Source: Kosmotogaceae bacterium
GTDB taxonomy: Bacteria > Thermotogota > Thermotogae > Petrotogales > Kosmotogaceae
NCBI GenBank assembly: GCA_003444085.1
Contig: DLVL01000052.1
Coordinates: 1 to 36,150 of the forward strand
Direction of reading: 5' to 3'
DNA: 36,150 nucleotides
A model generated the notes under the pieces. It did no database searches. It worked only from the letters and a program-made list of their open reading frames with translations, and had not been told where the DNA came from. The position numbers and the translations under genes are program-made. Shown in pieces: positions 1 to 7,444 of this stretch (position 1 is its first letter; every line of letters begins with the position of its first letter).

Positions 1-279
1 GTTGTTCTTCCTGTATTCTACACCACATAGCTCTTGTGGATAATATTGCAAGGGGTACACGATCAGTAGAAAATAACGACGATCCTCTAACTCCATATGA
101 AAGAGTCCTCAGTTCCCCATATGTTGCTCAGAAAAAAAGACGGGCTTCGTAAACAGCACGAAGCCCTGGACATATTCAAACTCAAAAGTATGATAACACG
201 TCTTCAAGAACACTTAGTCGATATTCAGATAGTAAAATCGAAGGGAGGAACAATCTCTGTTATTCTTGCTTTCGAGTAG
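1..279 (+). pseudogene. C-terminal fragment of an integrase-core (DDE) transposase, frameshifted
   Basis: No single frame is intact, but the three frames join into one plausible protein tail. Frame 2 reads LFFLYSTPH near 2-28. Frame 3 then reads ALVDNIARG and DDPLTPYERVLSSPYVAQKK up to about 137. Frame 1 continues with DGLRKQHEALDIFKLKSMI (139 onward) and stops at 277-279. The PLTPYERVL followed by LRKQ-EALD-F-LK pattern matches, from memory, the C-terminus of rve/integrase-core transposases, which end in TPYxRLL and then LRxxYexLdPfeLkrxI. Two +1 shifts are needed, near 28-30 and inside the A7 tract at 132-138. The stop at 150-152 closes frame 3. The most likely reading is a decayed transposase; recoding at the A7 tract is a less likely alternative. 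Confidence 0.6.
132..166 (-). terminator. Possible intrinsic terminator (minus strand) or hairpin after an A7 tract
   Basis: GGGCTTCGT (142-150) and ACGAAGCCC (158-166) form a perfect 9-bp stem with a 7-nt loop. Read on the minus strand the hairpin is followed by GTCTTTTTTT (143-132), the form of a Rho-independent terminator for leftward transcription. On the plus strand the same structure lies just 3' of an A7 tract, at the point where the transposase frame changes. No minus-strand gene immediately to the right is supported, so the terminator would guard the IS against incoming transcription. Confidence 0.35.
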
Positions 280-412
280 AATCCTTTTTGAAGCATTAAA
301 TGTGCTTCGAGTAGATTTACAGTACGTATTGTTCTGAGATGGTTGTCGAACCAGCACACGTTCCACAAGTCAAAAATGTAGTAGTATTTGTACTGAACCG
401 GGAGGTGTAACT
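280..412. other. Gene-free stretch between the IS remnant and the peptidase gene
   Basis: The stretch contains the small inverted repeat at 290-308, a weak promoter-like pair for the rightward gene (TTGAAG at 288-293 and TAGATT at 312-317, 18-bp spacing), a short palindrome GGTTGTCGAACC at 341-352, and the Shine-Dalgarno sequence GGGAGGTG at 400-407 for the gene at 413. The promoter call is tentative. No RNA gene is recognisable. Confidence 0.35.
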
Positions 413-1096
413 GTGTTTCTAGATCCAACTTTTATACTGCTTATTCCAGCGATCATTCTGGCCTTTTGGGCCCAGGCACAAGTGAACAGCAATTTCTCAA
501 AGTATTCCAGAGTGAGCTCTACATTCGGCATGACCGGAGCCGGGCTGGCGCGATTTCTACTCGACAACGCCGGTCTCAGAGATGTTGAAATCGAAGCCGT
601 GAGGGGAAAACTTACTGATCATTATGATCCTCGGAGAAGAAAAGTCAGGCTGTCTGAATCCACAATGAACAGTAAGTCAATAGCTGCACTTGGTGTTGTT
701 GCACATGAAGTCGGACATGCAATACAACATTCCAGGCAGTACACACCGTTGGTCTTGAGGAACATGTTTGCTCCCGTTGCGAGTTTTGGTTCTTCGTTGA
801 GCTGGATAATCTTCATCGTGGGTCTTCTCTTCTTTTCCCCATTGATGATAAGGTTAGGAATTCTTCTCTTCCTTTCGGTTGTATTGTTTGCATTGATTAC
901 CCTGCCTGTGGAATTCAATGCCAGCAAGAGAGCAAAGAGCCAGTTAGCGGCGATGGGGATGCCTGCTGGAGAACTCGCCGCTGTCGACAAAGTTTTGCGT
1001 GCCGCCTCAATGACCTACATCGCTTCAACAGCAATGGCGATATTCCAGTTGTTGCGAATGGTCTTGCTTGCGGGTGTTTTTGGTAGAAGAGATTGA
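413..1096 (+). CDS. Membrane zinc metallopeptidase, YugP type
   Basis: The 227-residue product belongs to the neutral zinc metallopeptidase (YugP/DUF2268-like) family. It begins with a hydrophobic segment at about residues 7-21, has the zinc motif HEVGH (H98, E99, H102) in VVAHEVGHAIQH, and then two strongly hydrophobic segments at about 125-165. A further conserved PVEFNAS-KRA stretch and a C-terminal hydrophobic segment (about 200-222) follow. It should be an integral membrane protease; its substrate is unknown in this lineage. The GTG start at 413 is chosen because GGGAGGTG lies 5 nt upstream and the protein begins with the family's usual N-terminal membrane segment. It overlaps the next gene by 4 bases (TTGA), so it is probably the first gene of the operon running to 5268. 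Confidence 0.85.
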   Translation: MFLDPTFILLIPAIILAFWAQAQVNSNFSKYSRVSSTFGMTGAGLARFLLDNAGLRDVEIEAVRGKLTDHYDPRRRKVRLSESTMNSKSIAALGVVAHEVGHAIQHSRQYTPLVLRNMFAPVASFGSSLSWIIFIVGLLFFSPLMIRLGILLFLSVVLFALITLPVEFNASKRAKSQLAAMGMPAGELAAVDKVLRAASMTYIASTAMAIFQLLRMVLLAGVFGRRD

Positions 1097-2103
1097 ATTC
1101 GAACGCCAGAGGAATAGCTCTTGAGATCCTAACATTCTTTGATAATAATGGCTATGTGCCTTTTCGGAAGATAAATCTGGCTCTATACTCTCTTCGTCAG
1201 GAAGAACGAGCGTTTTGCTGGAGTCTGATAATGGAAACTCTCAGAAAGCGTTTCGCTCTTGATCGTGTATTGATGACATACCTTAGAAAACCCGATAATC
1301 TTCCCAACCCCGTAAGAAACTCCTTGAGGCTCGGAGCGTTACAACTCCTTTGCTACGAAAGCATTCCTGAATATGCTTCGGTGAAAGCAACAGTTGAACT
1401 CATCAAAGAAAAGCGTTTTAAGAACCTTGCAAACGCTATTTTGAGAAGAATAGCCAGCAAGAGAGACGTCCATTTGCACAGGCTTCTTGAGGTTTCTGAT
1501 GCCTTTCCTGAATGGCTTAAGGATCACTGGCAAGAAATGGATTCGTTTGTCCCCTCGAATGAACTCATGAAGTTCTTCATTACGCAGGGACAGGATGCAT
1601 ATCTTCTTGATGAGAGTCAGCTCCAAGCTCTTACTCGCCAGGGTATATCCTACGTCAGGAGCTCAGTGTCAGGCGCAGTATTCCTTACGGCCAGTCCAGG
1701 AAAAACGTTGAGATCCGAAAGAGTTGACGAAGTGTCTCTCATGCTCAATGAAGAGCTCGATATTCCAGTCATGAGCTATAAGGGATGCCTTAGTTCACTT
1801 GAGAACAAGCCGTGGTTACTTCACACAGTGAGTCACTCAGCTGCCATGGAAAGCGGTAAAAAGGCTTTCAGACTCATAGAGGAGTTTGCTGATCGTTTCA
1901 GCGAAGGTATTTACTATACTGATTCAATGACGTATTATGAGACAGTGGGAGCAGTTTCATCTTGTTCCTGCATGGAGACAGATGAGGTGGAAGCTGTGTT
2001 GTTGTCCAAGAGAATTGAGTTCTCGAAAAAGGGGAAGGGAATCTGGCTAATGCCAGGACTCCCATTGAAGCCAGCTTTCATTTTCTGTTTCAGGAGGATG
2101 TAG
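1093..2103 (+). CDS. Degenerate RsmB-like 16S rRNA m5C methyltransferase homologue
   Basis: Residues 1-125 form a NusB/RsmB N-terminal helical domain (ALEIL, then VRNSLRLGALQLLCYESIPE, then NAILRRI), so family membership is clear. True RsmB is about 430 residues; this protein is 336, and the methyltransferase half is shortened and eroded. The SAM-binding motif, normally CAAPGGKT, appears only as LTASPGKTL. The usual DAPCSG motif is replaced by HTVSHSAAMESG. Only the YSTCS-like element (SSCSCMETDEVE) retains cysteines. It sits directly upstream of rlmN and rsgA, the usual place of rsmB. The TTG start overlaps the previous stop. The product probably binds rRNA without methylating it, or is on the way to loss. 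Catalysis is doubtful; this is inference from motif reading only. Confidence 0.7.
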   Translation: MNSNARGIALEILTFFDNNGYVPFRKINLALYSLRQEERAFCWSLIMETLRKRFALDRVLMTYLRKPDNLPNPVRNSLRLGALQLLCYESIPEYASVKATVELIKEKRFKNLANAILRRIASKRDVHLHRLLEVSDAFPEWLKDHWQEMDSFVPSNELMKFFITQGQDAYLLDESQLQALTRQGISYVRSSVSGAVFLTASPGKTLRSERVDEVSLMLNEELDIPVMSYKGCLSSLENKPWLLHTVSHSAAMESGKKAFRLIEEFADRFSEGIYYTDSMTYYETVGAVSSCSCMETDEVEAVLLSKRIEFSKKGKGIWLMPGLPLKPAFIFCFRRM

Positions 2104-3131
2104 TGAGAGACATTTTTTCTCTTTCTGTTGAGGATCTCGCAGAATTCATGATGAAGATCGGTCAACAAAGATATCGTGCCGATCAGGTATATGAGTGGTT
2201 ATATAAGAGATCAGCCACGAGCTTTGATGATATGACGAATCTGCCCAAGACGCTCAGAGGAGAGCTTTCACAGCAATTCAATATGGTTCCGATGAAAAGG
2301 CTCACGCGAGAGATTTCATCAGATGGAACGGAGAAATTCCTTTTCGAACTCACTGATGGCAATCTGATTGAATCTGTCCTAATAGAACATTCTGACCGAA
2401 AGACTTTCTGTATCTCCACTCAGGTTGGGTGCCCCGTGAAATGTGCTTTCTGTGCCACCGGGCGATCTGGCTACGTCAGGAACCTTACGGTAGGTGAAAT
2501 AGTGTATCAGGCAGTTGAAATCGAGAGATGCTTGAGGGGTCTTGGTGGAATTAACATAGTCTTCATGGGAATGGGGGAACCGTTGCTAAACCTGGAGAAC
2601 GTCCTGAAGTCTATCAGAATACTGAATAATCCCCAGGGAAGAGCAATCGGTATCAGGAGGTTCATGATTTCGACTGTGGGGATTCCGGAAGGCATAAGGA
2701 CTATCGCAGAGGTAGTTCCAGGGGTGAAACTATCGGTATCCATTCATGCTCCAAATGACAGTGTCAGAAACAAGCTGGTGCCTCTGAACAAGAAGTACCG
2801 GTTGAATATGCTCATCAAATCGCTAAGAGAATATGTAGAACACACTGGCAACAGAATCAGCTTTGAATACGTGTTGATTGAAGGAGTCAATGACTCGCCA
2901 GAAGACGCGAGGATGCTCGCAGAAGTGGTTTCCGGGTTGCCGTCTTATGTGAACCTGATTCCTCTAAATCCTACTGATTCAGAGTATAGACGTCCTGCAA
3001 GTGAAAAGATCAGAAGCTTCCACAAACAGCTGGAAGAAAGAGGGATAGAAGCGTTCGTCAGGATAGAAAGGGGTGGAGATATTAAAGCTGCTTGTGGACA
3101 ACTGCGTCTCAGGCATGTAAAAGGAGGTTGA
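2103..3131 (+). CDS. rlmN: 23S rRNA (adenine2503-C2)-methyltransferase RlmN
   Basis: This radical SAM enzyme methylates C2 of A2503 in 23S rRNA and, in many bacteria, A37 of some tRNAs. The CxxxCxxC cluster motif is C110, C114 and C117 in GCPVKCAFCATG. The GMGEPLLN motif that helps bind SAM is present at about 156-163. The conserved C-terminal cysteine that forms the methyl-transfer intermediate is C331 in GGDIKAACGQL. At 342 residues the protein has normal family length. The GTG start at 2103 overlaps the TAG stop of the gene before and is preceded by AGGAGG at 2091-2096, inside that gene. It therefore looks translationally coupled in the rsmB-rlmN-rsgA-rpe operon. Confidence 0.95.
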   Translation: MRDIFSLSVEDLAEFMMKIGQQRYRADQVYEWLYKRSATSFDDMTNLPKTLRGELSQQFNMVPMKRLTREISSDGTEKFLFELTDGNLIESVLIEHSDRKTFCISTQVGCPVKCAFCATGRSGYVRNLTVGEIVYQAVEIERCLRGLGGINIVFMGMGEPLLNLENVLKSIRILNNPQGRAIGIRRFMISTVGIPEGIRTIAEVVPGVKLSVSIHAPNDSVRNKLVPLNKKYRLNMLIKSLREYVEHTGNRISFEYVLIEGVNDSPEDARMLAEVVSGLPSYVNLIPLNPTDSEYRRPASEKIRSFHKQLEERGIEAFVRIERGGDIKAACGQLRLRHVKGG

Positions 3132-3132
3132 T

Positions 3133-4032
3133 TTGGCGTCCAGAGAAGTTGGAAGAGTCTTGAGGTTTGATAGCAGAACATGCATCGTTGTAGTTGAAGA
3201 AACAAAGAAAAGGTACTCCTGTGTGCTACCCGGGAAGTTTAGAACACAGGGAATTCGGCCAATTGCCGGAGATATTGTGGAATTTGCTCCTCTGGGTTCA
3301 TCTGATGGTATTGTAAGAGCTATTCGAAATAGGAAGAATGAGTTGTCTAGACCGAAGGTAGCGAATATAGATCAGGTGATTCTGGTAACTTCCATGAAGC
3401 ACCCTCGTGTACCACTCAACATAGTCGACAGATTTCTGGTTCTGACCGAACGAGAGGGGATAGAAACCATCATAGTTGTGAACAAGGTGGATCTCCTTGA
3501 GGACTGTGCAGAATTGGGCGCGTTTGAGGGCATTTATGGTCGTCTGTATACAGTGCTCAAGGTCTCTGCAAAGACGGGGAAAAACCTGTGCACTCTTCAA
3601 AGAGTATTCCAGGGAAAGGTTTCTGCTGTAGCTGGAATGTCTGGCGTGGGGAAGAGCAGTATTCTGAACGCTCTCAATCCTGGGTTGGGATTACGTGTTG
3701 CAGAAATCTCAAAGAAACTTGAGAGAGGGAAGCATACGACAAGTGCTATGGAGTTACTTGAGTTCTCTTTTGGGGGATATGTAGCAGATACTCCAGGCTT
3801 TGCCTCGCTTGATCTGAAAGACATAGGATTTGCTGAACTGAAGAAGTATTTTCCTGAAATGAAAAACATTCATGAAAGCTGTGCGTTTAACGATTGTTTG
3901 CATTATCAGGAGCCGGATTGCTCAGTAAGGAAAATGGTAGAATCGGGTGAGTTATCCGCATCAAGATACGAGAGCTATAAATCAATGTTGGTCGAACTCA
4001 GAGATCAGGACTCGTTCCGAAACAGGAGGTAA
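3133..4032 (+). CDS. rsgA: Ribosome small-subunit biogenesis GTPase RsgA
   Basis: RsgA is a circularly permuted GTPase that checks late 30S maturation. The N-terminal OB fold covers about residues 1-70. The G4 motif VVNKVDL comes before the P-loop GMSGVGKSS, as the permutation requires, and DTPGF (G3) follows. A C-terminal zinc-binding segment with C, C, H, C spacing (CAFNDCLHYQEPDC) completes the family signature. The length, 299 residues, is normal. The TTG start at 3133 has AAGGAGG at 3121-3127, 5 nt upstream, and begins 1 nt after the rlmN stop. The rpe gene follows after 4 nt. Confidence 0.95.
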   Translation: MASREVGRVLRFDSRTCIVVVEETKKRYSCVLPGKFRTQGIRPIAGDIVEFAPLGSSDGIVRAIRNRKNELSRPKVANIDQVILVTSMKHPRVPLNIVDRFLVLTEREGIETIIVVNKVDLLEDCAELGAFEGIYGRLYTVLKVSAKTGKNLCTLQRVFQGKVSAVAGMSGVGKSSILNALNPGLGLRVAEISKKLERGKHTTSAMELLEFSFGGYVADTPGFASLDLKDIGFAELKKYFPEMKNIHESCAFNDCLHYQEPDCSVRKMVESGELSASRYESYKSMLVELRDQDSFRNRR

Positions 4033-4036
4033 AAAG

Positions 4037-4684
4037 ATGGCTATGATTTCACCATCGTTGCTGGCAGCTGACCTTTCGCATCTTTCAGAAGAGATCAAGA
4101 AAGTAAGATCTGCTGATTTGCTGCATATTGACGTAATGGATGGGGTTTTCGTTCCCAACATCACATTCGGAGTCCCTCTAATGGAAGCTCTTTCAAGACT
4201 CGACACACCACCTCTCGACGTACACCTCATGATTGATGATGCTTCCAGATATGCTGAAGAATATATCGGGTTGGGTGCGTCAATACTCACTGTTCACATT
4301 GAAGCTGTTACTCACCTTCATAGGTTAATTTCCGACATCAAGGACGCTGGTGCAGAAGCGTTTGTATCAATTAATCCACATACCCCGGTCTCCTTACTTG
4401 AGGAAATACTTCCGGTTGTCGATGGTGTGCTTGTGATGACAGTCAACCCTGGATTCACTGCCCAAAAATTTATCGCTTCAGTTGCTGGCAAAATCAAGAA
4501 ACTTGATTTTATCAGGAATCAGTCCGGTCTGCGATTCAAGATCGCTGTTGATGGAGGGGTCGATCTTTTGAACGCTTCTTCTCTGGTAAGCGATGGTGCT
4601 GATATTCTGGTTATGGGAGCAGCTGTCTTCAGATCAGATTCTCCTGAAGAAGTAGTTCGGAAGGTCAAGGAACTGAGAAGATGA
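4037..4684 (+). CDS. rpe: Ribulose-phosphate 3-epimerase
   Basis: This enzyme interconverts ribulose 5-phosphate and xylulose 5-phosphate in the pentose phosphate pathway. The 215-residue TIM barrel shows ISPSLLAADLSHL at the start, then the metal-binding HIDVMDG and DVHLMI segments, MTVNPGF and AVDGGV, all diagnostic. The frame is open further upstream (to 3947), but the ATG at 4037 has AGGAGG at 4024-4029 seven bases away and gives the standard N-terminus. The gene lies 4 nt after rsgA and overlaps the next gene by 4 bases (ATGA). Confidence 0.95.
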   Translation: MAMISPSLLAADLSHLSEEIKKVRSADLLHIDVMDGVFVPNITFGVPLMEALSRLDTPPLDVHLMIDDASRYAEEYIGLGASILTVHIEAVTHLHRLISDIKDAGAEAFVSINPHTPVSLLEEILPVVDGVLVMTVNPGFTAQKFIASVAGKIKKLDFIRNQSGLRFKIAVDGGVDLLNASSLVSDGADILVMGAAVFRSDSPEEVVRKVKELRR

Positions 4685-5268
4685 AACTCTACCTTGTCTC
4701 AACAAACTCCCACAAAGTTCGTGAGATATCTTCTCTGGTTCCATCGGGTTTTTTCATTGAGTCTCTGGGGACAGTCGTAGATAGTTGTGCTGTTAGAGAG
4801 GATGGCGTCACCTATCTCCAGAATGCATTGAAGAAGCTAGAAGCTTTCCTTGATCTGGGCTTACCATTAATCTCAGATGATTCTGGCCTTGAAATAGAAG
4901 CTCTCGGAGGAATGCCCGGTTTAAACTCAGCCAGGTACCTTGGGGATTGCGGGTTTGGTGAGAAAATGAAAGATATTCTTCTGAAGCTTCGGGGCGTCAC
5001 AAACAGAAGGGCAAGATTCATATGTACTGCTGCATACACTGACAGCAAGGGTACTTATATTGCTGCCGAAGGGATTATTGAGGGTACTATTAGCCATAGA
5101 ATAAGGGGTGAACATGGGTTCGGATACGACCCCATATTCATCCCAGAAAACAATGACATGACTTTTGCCGAGCTTGGATCAGAATTTAAAAACAGTTGCA
5201 GTCACAGATATCGTGCCTTCAAAAGGCTTTTCGAACTTCTGTCCCTTTGTATCGGGAGTAGATCATAA
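4681..5268 (+). CDS. rdgB: dITP/XTP pyrophosphatase (HAM1/RdgB family)
   Basis: House-cleaning enzyme that hydrolyses deaminated purine nucleoside triphosphates (ITP, dITP, XTP) to the monophosphates. Family signatures are STNSHKVREI at the N-terminus, SDDSGLEIEALGGMPGLNSA around residues 65-84, HGFGYDPIF, TFAEL and the final SHR-A element. The 195-residue length is typical. ATG at 4681 overlaps the rpe stop, so it is probably co-translated with rpe and is the last gene of this operon. Its last 50 bases overlap, on the opposite strand, the 3' end of lgt, and no terminator is visible between the two. Confidence 0.92.
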   Translation: MKLYLVSTNSHKVREISSLVPSGFFIESLGTVVDSCAVREDGVTYLQNALKKLEAFLDLGLPLISDDSGLEIEALGGMPGLNSARYLGDCGFGEKMKDILLKLRGVTNRRARFICTAAYTDSKGTYIAAEGIIEGTISHRIRGEHGFGYDPIFIPENNDMTFAELGSEFKNSCSHRYRAFKRLFELLSLCIGSRS

Positions 5269-6103
5269 TGGCAAAACCCAGGAAAATCAGTGCGATTGAA
5301 GTTAGCTGAGCTGTTCGGATCTCCCCAATGTAGAGACTATCGAGTCTCAGCGGTTCAATGAAATATCTCGCTATGGAATAGAGGATCATATATAGCCCGG
5401 TAACTATACCATGTCTCTTTCTGCGCGTCATAACAGAGATCAGAACGAGGAAGACACAAATATTCCACATGCTCTCATATAGAAAAGTCGGGTGGAAATA
5501 CTCGAAGCTCTCATAGCCGGGCATTCTATATGCTCTTGGGACAAACATTTTCCACGGAAGATTTGTGGGTTCACCATAGGCTTCGTAATTAGTGAAGTTT
5601 CCCCATCTTCCAATCGCCTGAGCCATCGGAAGGACCGAGACAAAGAGATCGGTTCCCTGCAGGAAACTTGCCTTTGCCTGCTTTCTGAATTTTGTGTAGA
5701 GATAAATGGCGACAAGACCACCGAAAATCGCTCCGTGAATGGCAAGCCCAGAGAAGCCTTCCCAAAAACGAAGCACCGATCCAGGATCATCTCGGAATAG
5801 CTCCCAGGAAAAAGCAACAAACCACAGACGGGCTCCAATAATACCGAATATGACCCCCAAGAAAACACATTCTATCAGATGGTCCTCGGAAAGCCCCTCT
5901 CTGATTGCAAGTTTTCTTCCCACCAGATACGCAAGAACAACACCTGTTGCAATAAGCACACCATACCAGCGAATTTCGAGAATACCCAACCTGAGTAGTA
6001 CAGGTTGGAGGATTATGTTTCCCGCAAAAACTTCTTTAACAAAGAAGTAGAGAATGATACTTCCGGCAACAACTGGAGCCAAGATATAGATTAATCTCTT
6101 CAT
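5219..6103 (-). CDS. lgt: Prolipoprotein diacylglyceryl transferase
   Basis: Lgt is the integral membrane enzyme that moves diacylglycerol from phosphatidylglycerol to the lipobox cysteine of prolipoproteins. Visible signatures are IRWYGVLIATG near residue 45, HGAIFGG, the core IGRWGNFTNYEAYGEP (containing the essential R and N), HPTFLYES, and GLY-YSIARYFIEPLRLD near the C-terminus. Several hydrophobic spans fit the usual seven-helix topology. It is 294 residues long. Start ATG (6103-6101) has a run of G (6114-6110) 6 nt upstream. It lies 27 nt downstream of tig and is probably cotranscribed with it. Together with lspA in this window it supplies two of the lipoprotein-processing steps. Confidence 0.95.
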   Translation of the reverse strand: MKRLIYILAPVVAGSIILYFFVKEVFAGNIILQPVLLRLGILEIRWYGVLIATGVVLAYLVGRKLAIREGLSEDHLIECVFLGVIFGIIGARLWFVAFSWELFRDDPGSVLRFWEGFSGLAIHGAIFGGLVAIYLYTKFRKQAKASFLQGTDLFVSVLPMAQAIGRWGNFTNYEAYGEPTNLPWKMFVPRAYRMPGYESFEYFHPTFLYESMWNICVFLVLISVMTRRKRHGIVTGLYMILYSIARYFIEPLRLDSLYIGEIRTAQLTSIALIFLGFAIMIYSRYKGTEVRKAF

Positions 6104-6130
6104 ATATACCCCCTTAGTGCTGCAAGAGAA

Positions 6131-7444
6131 TCATTTATTCTCTTCAGAATCCAGACTCCCGGACGAATCGCTTTGATTCTCTTCAGGTTCTTCGGCCGCC
6201 GTATGATCGAGTTCCTTGATCTTGGCCTTTGATGCTATCAGGTCGAGGACCTTCGAGCGTCGTATACTGTCGGTGAAGTCTTCTCTGACATCTTCACGTG
6301 ACTTTATCAGCTCTTTTGCTCTTTCAGGAGAAATCCCCCACTGGGGTGCAAGACGTTGGGCCGTCTGTTGAAGCTCCTCTTCGGAAACCTGAATCTTCTC
6401 ACTTTCTGCTATCTCGTCGATGATCCGGTTTCTTGTCAATTCTTCGAGTACGCCCTCCTTAAACTGTAGAAGGAGATCACTTTCGCTTCCGGCTTGTTCC
6501 AGGTAACTGCTGTAGCTCTTATCCTTTTTCGAGTTCTCTACAGCTCGCCTCACATAGTAGTCAAGAGTTTTATCGGAGATCTCCAGATCAGCGAACTCGA
6601 CAATCTTCTGGTTGACCTGTTGCCTGAAGAAGTCCTTCTTCCATGCTTCATAGGCCGTTTCTCCTTCCTTCTCCAGTTCTCTTTTAAGCTCTTCAAGGGT
6701 ATTTGCATTTTGCGATACGGTTTTTGCAAACTCGTCTTCAACTTCTGGAAGAATCTTCTTGTGCACCTCTCTCACTGTGACTGAGTATTCATACTTATTG
6801 TCAGAGCCTTCAAATGTTCTCTCAAATGAGACTTTGTCTCCCTTCTTCCTTCCCAAAACGCTGGTTACAATCGGTCGATCATCCTCTTCCTCAACCGTGA
6901 TTTCCTGTCTCTTCTTGTCCGCGATTGTCTTACCGTCCTTCACAACTGAGTATTCAACAGTTATATGATCGCCATACTCGATGGGACCATCTTTGGGATC
7001 AAGTATTGCGTTTTCATTTCTCAATTCTTCAATTCTCTCCTGCACATAGTTTTCTATTACCGAGGAGGATTCAGGAACAGATAACTCCATCTCTGAGAAG
7101 TCCTTCATCTCTATCTTCGGGCTGCGATGAAGGTCAACTCTGAATATTGCCTTGTCTTCAGTCCTTCTTTGATCGACGATCACGGCAGGTATCACGATTT
7201 CCTCGTCCTTGAGTGCTTCTTCGAGGTCTTCAGTAAGATTCTCCAGAACTAGTTCATCAAGGCTTTCCCCCAGGTAATTGACGATGATTCTTCTTGGGGC
7301 CTTTCCTTTTCTGAATCCGGGAATTGTCTGCTTCATATTGACCAGTGCTATGACAGACTCTTCAGCAGTTTCAACTTCTTCCGGGCTGAAAACGAAATCG
7401 TACGTTTCAACATTCTTTTCATGTTCGACGAGTTTTTTCTCCAC
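6131..7444 (-). CDS. tig: Trigger factor, ribosome-associated chaperone
   Basis: Trigger factor binds near the ribosome exit tunnel and shelters nascent chains. The N-terminal ribosome-binding domain has the GFRKGKAPRR signature at about residues 41-50. A divergent FKBP-type peptidyl-prolyl isomerase domain follows at about 150-240 (starting GPIEYGDHITVEYSV). The long C-terminal chaperone domain is rich in charged helices. The product has 437 residues, normal for the family. The GTG start (7444-7442) is preceded by GGAGGA (7456-7451) with 6-nt spacing. It begins the leftward tig-lgt pair, and no gene on its strand lies within 340 bases upstream. No clear promoter could be picked. Confidence 0.93.
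   Translation of the reverse strand: MEKKLVEHEKNVETYDFVFSPEEVETAEESVIALVNMKQTIPGFRKGKAPRRIIVNYLGESLDELVLENLTEDLEEALKDEEIVIPAVIVDQRRTEDKAIFRVDLHRSPKIEMKDFSEMELSVPESSSVIENYVQERIEELRNENAILDPKDGPIEYGDHITVEYSVVKDGKTIADKKRQEITVEEEDDRPIVTSVLGRKKGDKVSFERTFEGSDNKYEYSVTVREVHKKILPEVEDEFAKTVSQNANTLEELKRELEKEGETAYEAWKKDFFRQQVNQKIVEFADLEISDKTLDYYVRRAVENSKKDKSYSSYLEQAGSESDLLLQFKEGVLEELTRNRIIDEIAESEKIQVSEEELQQTAQRLAPQWGISPERAKELIKSREDVREDFTDSIRRSKVLDLIASKAKIKELDHTAAEEPEENQSDSSGSLDSEENK

Larger units (their letters stand above)
1..367 (+). mobile_element. 3' remnant of an insertion sequence
   Basis: The left edge carries the 3' end of a broken transposase (separate entry). It is followed by non-coding DNA containing a short direct repeat (TTCGAGTAGA at 271-280 and 306-315) and an inverted repeat (GAAGCA at 290-295 pairing with TGCTTC at 303-308). 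On the minus strand a sequence beginning TGTGGAACGTGTGCTGGTTC (367 down to 348) looks like a terminal inverted repeat, so I place the probable IS end near 367. The left half of the element lies outside the window, so neither the matching terminal repeat nor a target duplication can be checked. The boundary is inference; the presence of transposase remains is better supported. Confidence 0.5.

Noticed and set aside
97..279. Stand-alone 60-residue gene
   Set aside because: No ribosome-binding site. Its second half is the frame-1 continuation of the transposase tail, so I treat it as part of the pseudogene.
271..315. Two copies of TTCGAGTAGA, 35 bases apart, as a CRISPR start
   Set aside because: Only two short copies with no third repeat and no cas genes; more likely part of the IS remnant.
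341..352. GGTTGTCGAACC as a possible tRNA T-arm
   Set aside because: The minus-strand GGTTCGA lacks the required paired 5-bp T-stem, and no acceptor or anticodon arm can be built around it.
225..428. 67-residue minus-strand frame over the peptidase start
   Set aside because: TTG start inside the peptidase gene, no Shine-Dalgarno, no protein-like pattern, and it runs through the IS end.
5492..5800. 102-residue plus-strand frame within lgt
   Set aside because: Lies entirely antisense to lgt, which has full family motifs; no ribosome-binding site.
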